In this document: in pieces, positions 61,951 to 64,000 of the stretch
How positions within the stretch are numbered: the first letter of the stretch is position 1
How the letters are laid out: each line of letters begins with the position of its first letter
NCBI RefSeq assembly: GCF_037975245.1
Contig: NC_092580.1
Span: 21,812,501 to 21,876,500, forward strand
Source of the DNA: Apostichopus japonicus
Taxonomy: Eukaryota; Echinodermata; Holothuroidea; Aspidochirotida; Stichopodidae
Direction: 5' to 3'
DNA: 64,000 nt
The notes under the pieces: generated by a model
Databases searched by the model: none
Told to the model about the DNA's origin: nothing
The model's input: only the letters and a program-made list of their open reading frames with translations
Made by a program: the position numbers and the translations under genes

Positions 61951-64000
61951 CTACATATGATGGGAAATTAAGGCATGGAAAAGTCCTTGAATTTGCCTCT
62001 TCTTTGCGCTACACTGCCGGAAATCAAGCAATTAAACAGATTGGATTGACTTAATGCCATTGAAAGACAAAGAGTAGAAATGTTTCGGGGGAGTCTGCGA
62101 ATTTGTCTATGACGACCACGGAAGACTGACTTTTAAATAGCGCGGCTGTGATGAATTTATCTATTTGATATGTAGAGAGGAGTATGAATTTGGTTCTCCA
62201 TATAGTCACACATGTCCTGACTATACAACTGTATTGATTGACACTCAGGCTAGTTCATGTCTGCTGGCATTCACGATTCTCTTTTATTTTCTTTCCCTAA
62301 ATAAGGATGAGTTTGAAAAATTTACGGCAGAAATATATCCGTCGTCTGTCTGCTGCCTAATTTTTTTCAAAAAAATTATCTGCCGCTTCTGTAAGCTCGG
62401 AGAAATTTTTGATAAAGGCAGCAAATAGGCAGAAGTGAGCTAGCAAAAAATGACAAGAGATTTAGCAGAACAGATGGAAAATGGAAAACAAAGTTTACTT
62501 CATTCTGGAAAAGCAGTGCAGTTAAACCTAACTTTCCTTAAGTTGTGGGGCTAAATAAAATATAACTGAAGTTGGTTTTTCATTTGTGATACATGCAGCA
62601 GTACACTTCACTATAAGAATGGTAGTCACCATGCATTGTGTCCTGGCTATTTGCAGTGAAATGTGACAGCCACATAGACTGTTATTAACATAACAGGTAA
62701 TTACATAGGTAATTACAACTATTATCCAGCAAACATACTACTAAAAGCATTCCTTGGAATTAAAAAAAGGAAAAAAAAGGGGAAAAAAAGGGTTAATTCA
62801 AACATAGAAGTGAATGTACTGGATGACAAATATCCTGACTTTAAGACAATACTATACACTGAATATTCATGATGGTACGGCAGATTGAGAAGGATGTATA
62901 GTCCACGGATGTGATTGGTCACCAGGATGTGATCAAGATTGCCTCAGAAGGATATATAGCAGGGCACTAAATTTAGGCACCGTACGGTGATGGTGCTCAG
63001 TAGTGCAGAGATAGGTAAGCAAGACGGGCAGTGGATAGCATTGTCCTATATTATGCACCGGACTCTTATGGCTGTACCTTCATTCTGTTTCTAATCTATT
63101 TTAAATCAACCATGTTTGTGTATTCTCTGCATTTAGACATCTACATACGACCAACAACTACCATCAACGTACGATATGACTCATAATAATTGTGTTATGA
63201 TCCCGAGCAAAACATAAAATGGTTCTGATGGGTTTGGTAGCAGGGGAAATGGTATAGACAGCTGAAGGACAATTTATACATTTCCTAGGAAATTCTATTG
63301 TTGTAGTAGTGAAAATTACCCCCTATGTGTACTAGCCTCATCCTTTCCCCCAACCCCCCCCCCCCCCACCCTGCTCATTTGCCCTTGGCTGCATGTCATT
63401 AGTGTTTTATTTAATATCGCCATGTATATCAAATAGAATCAGTACAGTATGTATGCCAGTTCAAGGCCTGCTTCTTTGGGCACGAGTGATTAATGATTTT
63501 TAAACTTTATTTGAAAAAGGTTCAATTGTTTAAGGTTCATCTCTGTAAAATCTCACCATCGTATAACTATTTCAACCTATAGATGTAAAATGGGGAGATC
63601 TTCTGTTGCCCCCTCCCCCTACCCCTCTCCTACAACCTACCATATGTAGCTATGTCATACTTACTTCTGAGCACGGTTTAACCTTTCATTCTATGATCTT
63701 GATTTATTTGAAAGGTAAGTCATATTGACAAATTTGAGTTATTGTGTATTACCTGCTAGCCTGCATATATATACTCAACAGTCTAATTAGACATGAGCAT
63801 TAACCTGCCCTTCAACTATAGCATCCAGTGTCATTATTTACAAACCCTTCAGGTAATTTTATAATTACTGTAGATACATAAAAGCATATCAGAGTCAAAT
63901 TACCATAGGGAAGTATCATAAAGACTGCTTATTACTGTACATGCTAATTTACATATATACAGAATCAAATGTTATTTACGTCCATATTATAAAGAGTTCC

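Larger units (their letters stand above)
50072..64000. other. upstream part of the MFSD4-like gene / intergenic
   Basis: No strongly supported exon. Contains a MITE, the DR1-bearing repeat, tandem repeats at 55.1 and 56.4 kb, (TTA)n at 59840, poly-T/A and C-rich runs (50512-50535, 51465-51484, 51700-51770, 58740-58790), and G-rich tracts (56715-56740, 61733-61768). 57-64 kb otherwise shows nothing recognisable. Confidence 0.5.

Noticed and set aside
1-64000. tRNA, rRNA and reverse-transcriptase genes
   Set aside because: Looked for tRNA arm motifs, rRNA-like blocks and RT motifs in the ORF translations; none seen. A covariance-model scan would be decisive.

Overview
This window is animal (metazoan) nuclear DNA: AT-rich, intron-containing, and full of micro- and minisatellites and short non-autonomous transposons. 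The ELK-type ETS gene has a bilaterian-style C-terminal activation box. Together with the repeat style (TGACCTTTGACC-type intergenic repeats, CCAGTTGGGACA-ended MITEs), it suggests a marine deuterostome, possibly an echinoderm such as a sea cucumber. That taxonomic guess is inference only.

The window holds two supported protein-coding genes. (1) On the + strand is an ELK/TCF-family ETS transcription factor. One large exon (22974-24241) encodes the ETS domain, the MAPK docking region and the phospho-activation C-box with its FQFP motif. Two upstream exons (8633-8840 and 15017-15094) have good splice sites and join the ELK exon in one open frame with phase-1 junctions. They predict a 54-residue N-terminal extension (475 aa in all instead of 421), so most of 8.6-24.2 kb is probably this gene with two large introns. 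(2) On the - strand is the 3' half of a major-facilitator transporter of the MFSD4 / sodium-glucose-transporter-1 type. Four exons (49924-50071, 48574-48644, 41476-41590, 40730-40983) join with matching phases and end in a polar, acidic C-terminal tail. Its 5' half lies above 50.07 kb or outside the window. Two weak candidate membrane exons (54805-54914, 61869-61950) are flagged.

No other ORF looked like a conserved protein. 1-8.6 kb is non-coding with tandem repeats, one hAT-like element (2388-2698) and a palindrome-rich array (7.55-8.03 kb). The second ELK intron carries a 17-copy 72-bp satellite whose middle alternates two monomer types, plus long (TA)n tracts. 24.2-40.6 kb, between the two convergent genes, holds possible 3'UTRs, G-rich tracts, a perfect hairpin, a MITE and a cluster of five minisatellites; the last (105-bp units) ends 240 bp beyond the transporter stop codon. 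50-64 kb holds a second MITE copy, a repeat carrying a perfect DR1 nuclear-receptor half-site pair, and more tandem arrays.

No rRNA, tRNA, CRISPR array or prokaryotic operon structure was seen. The two genes converge and there is no sign that they work together.
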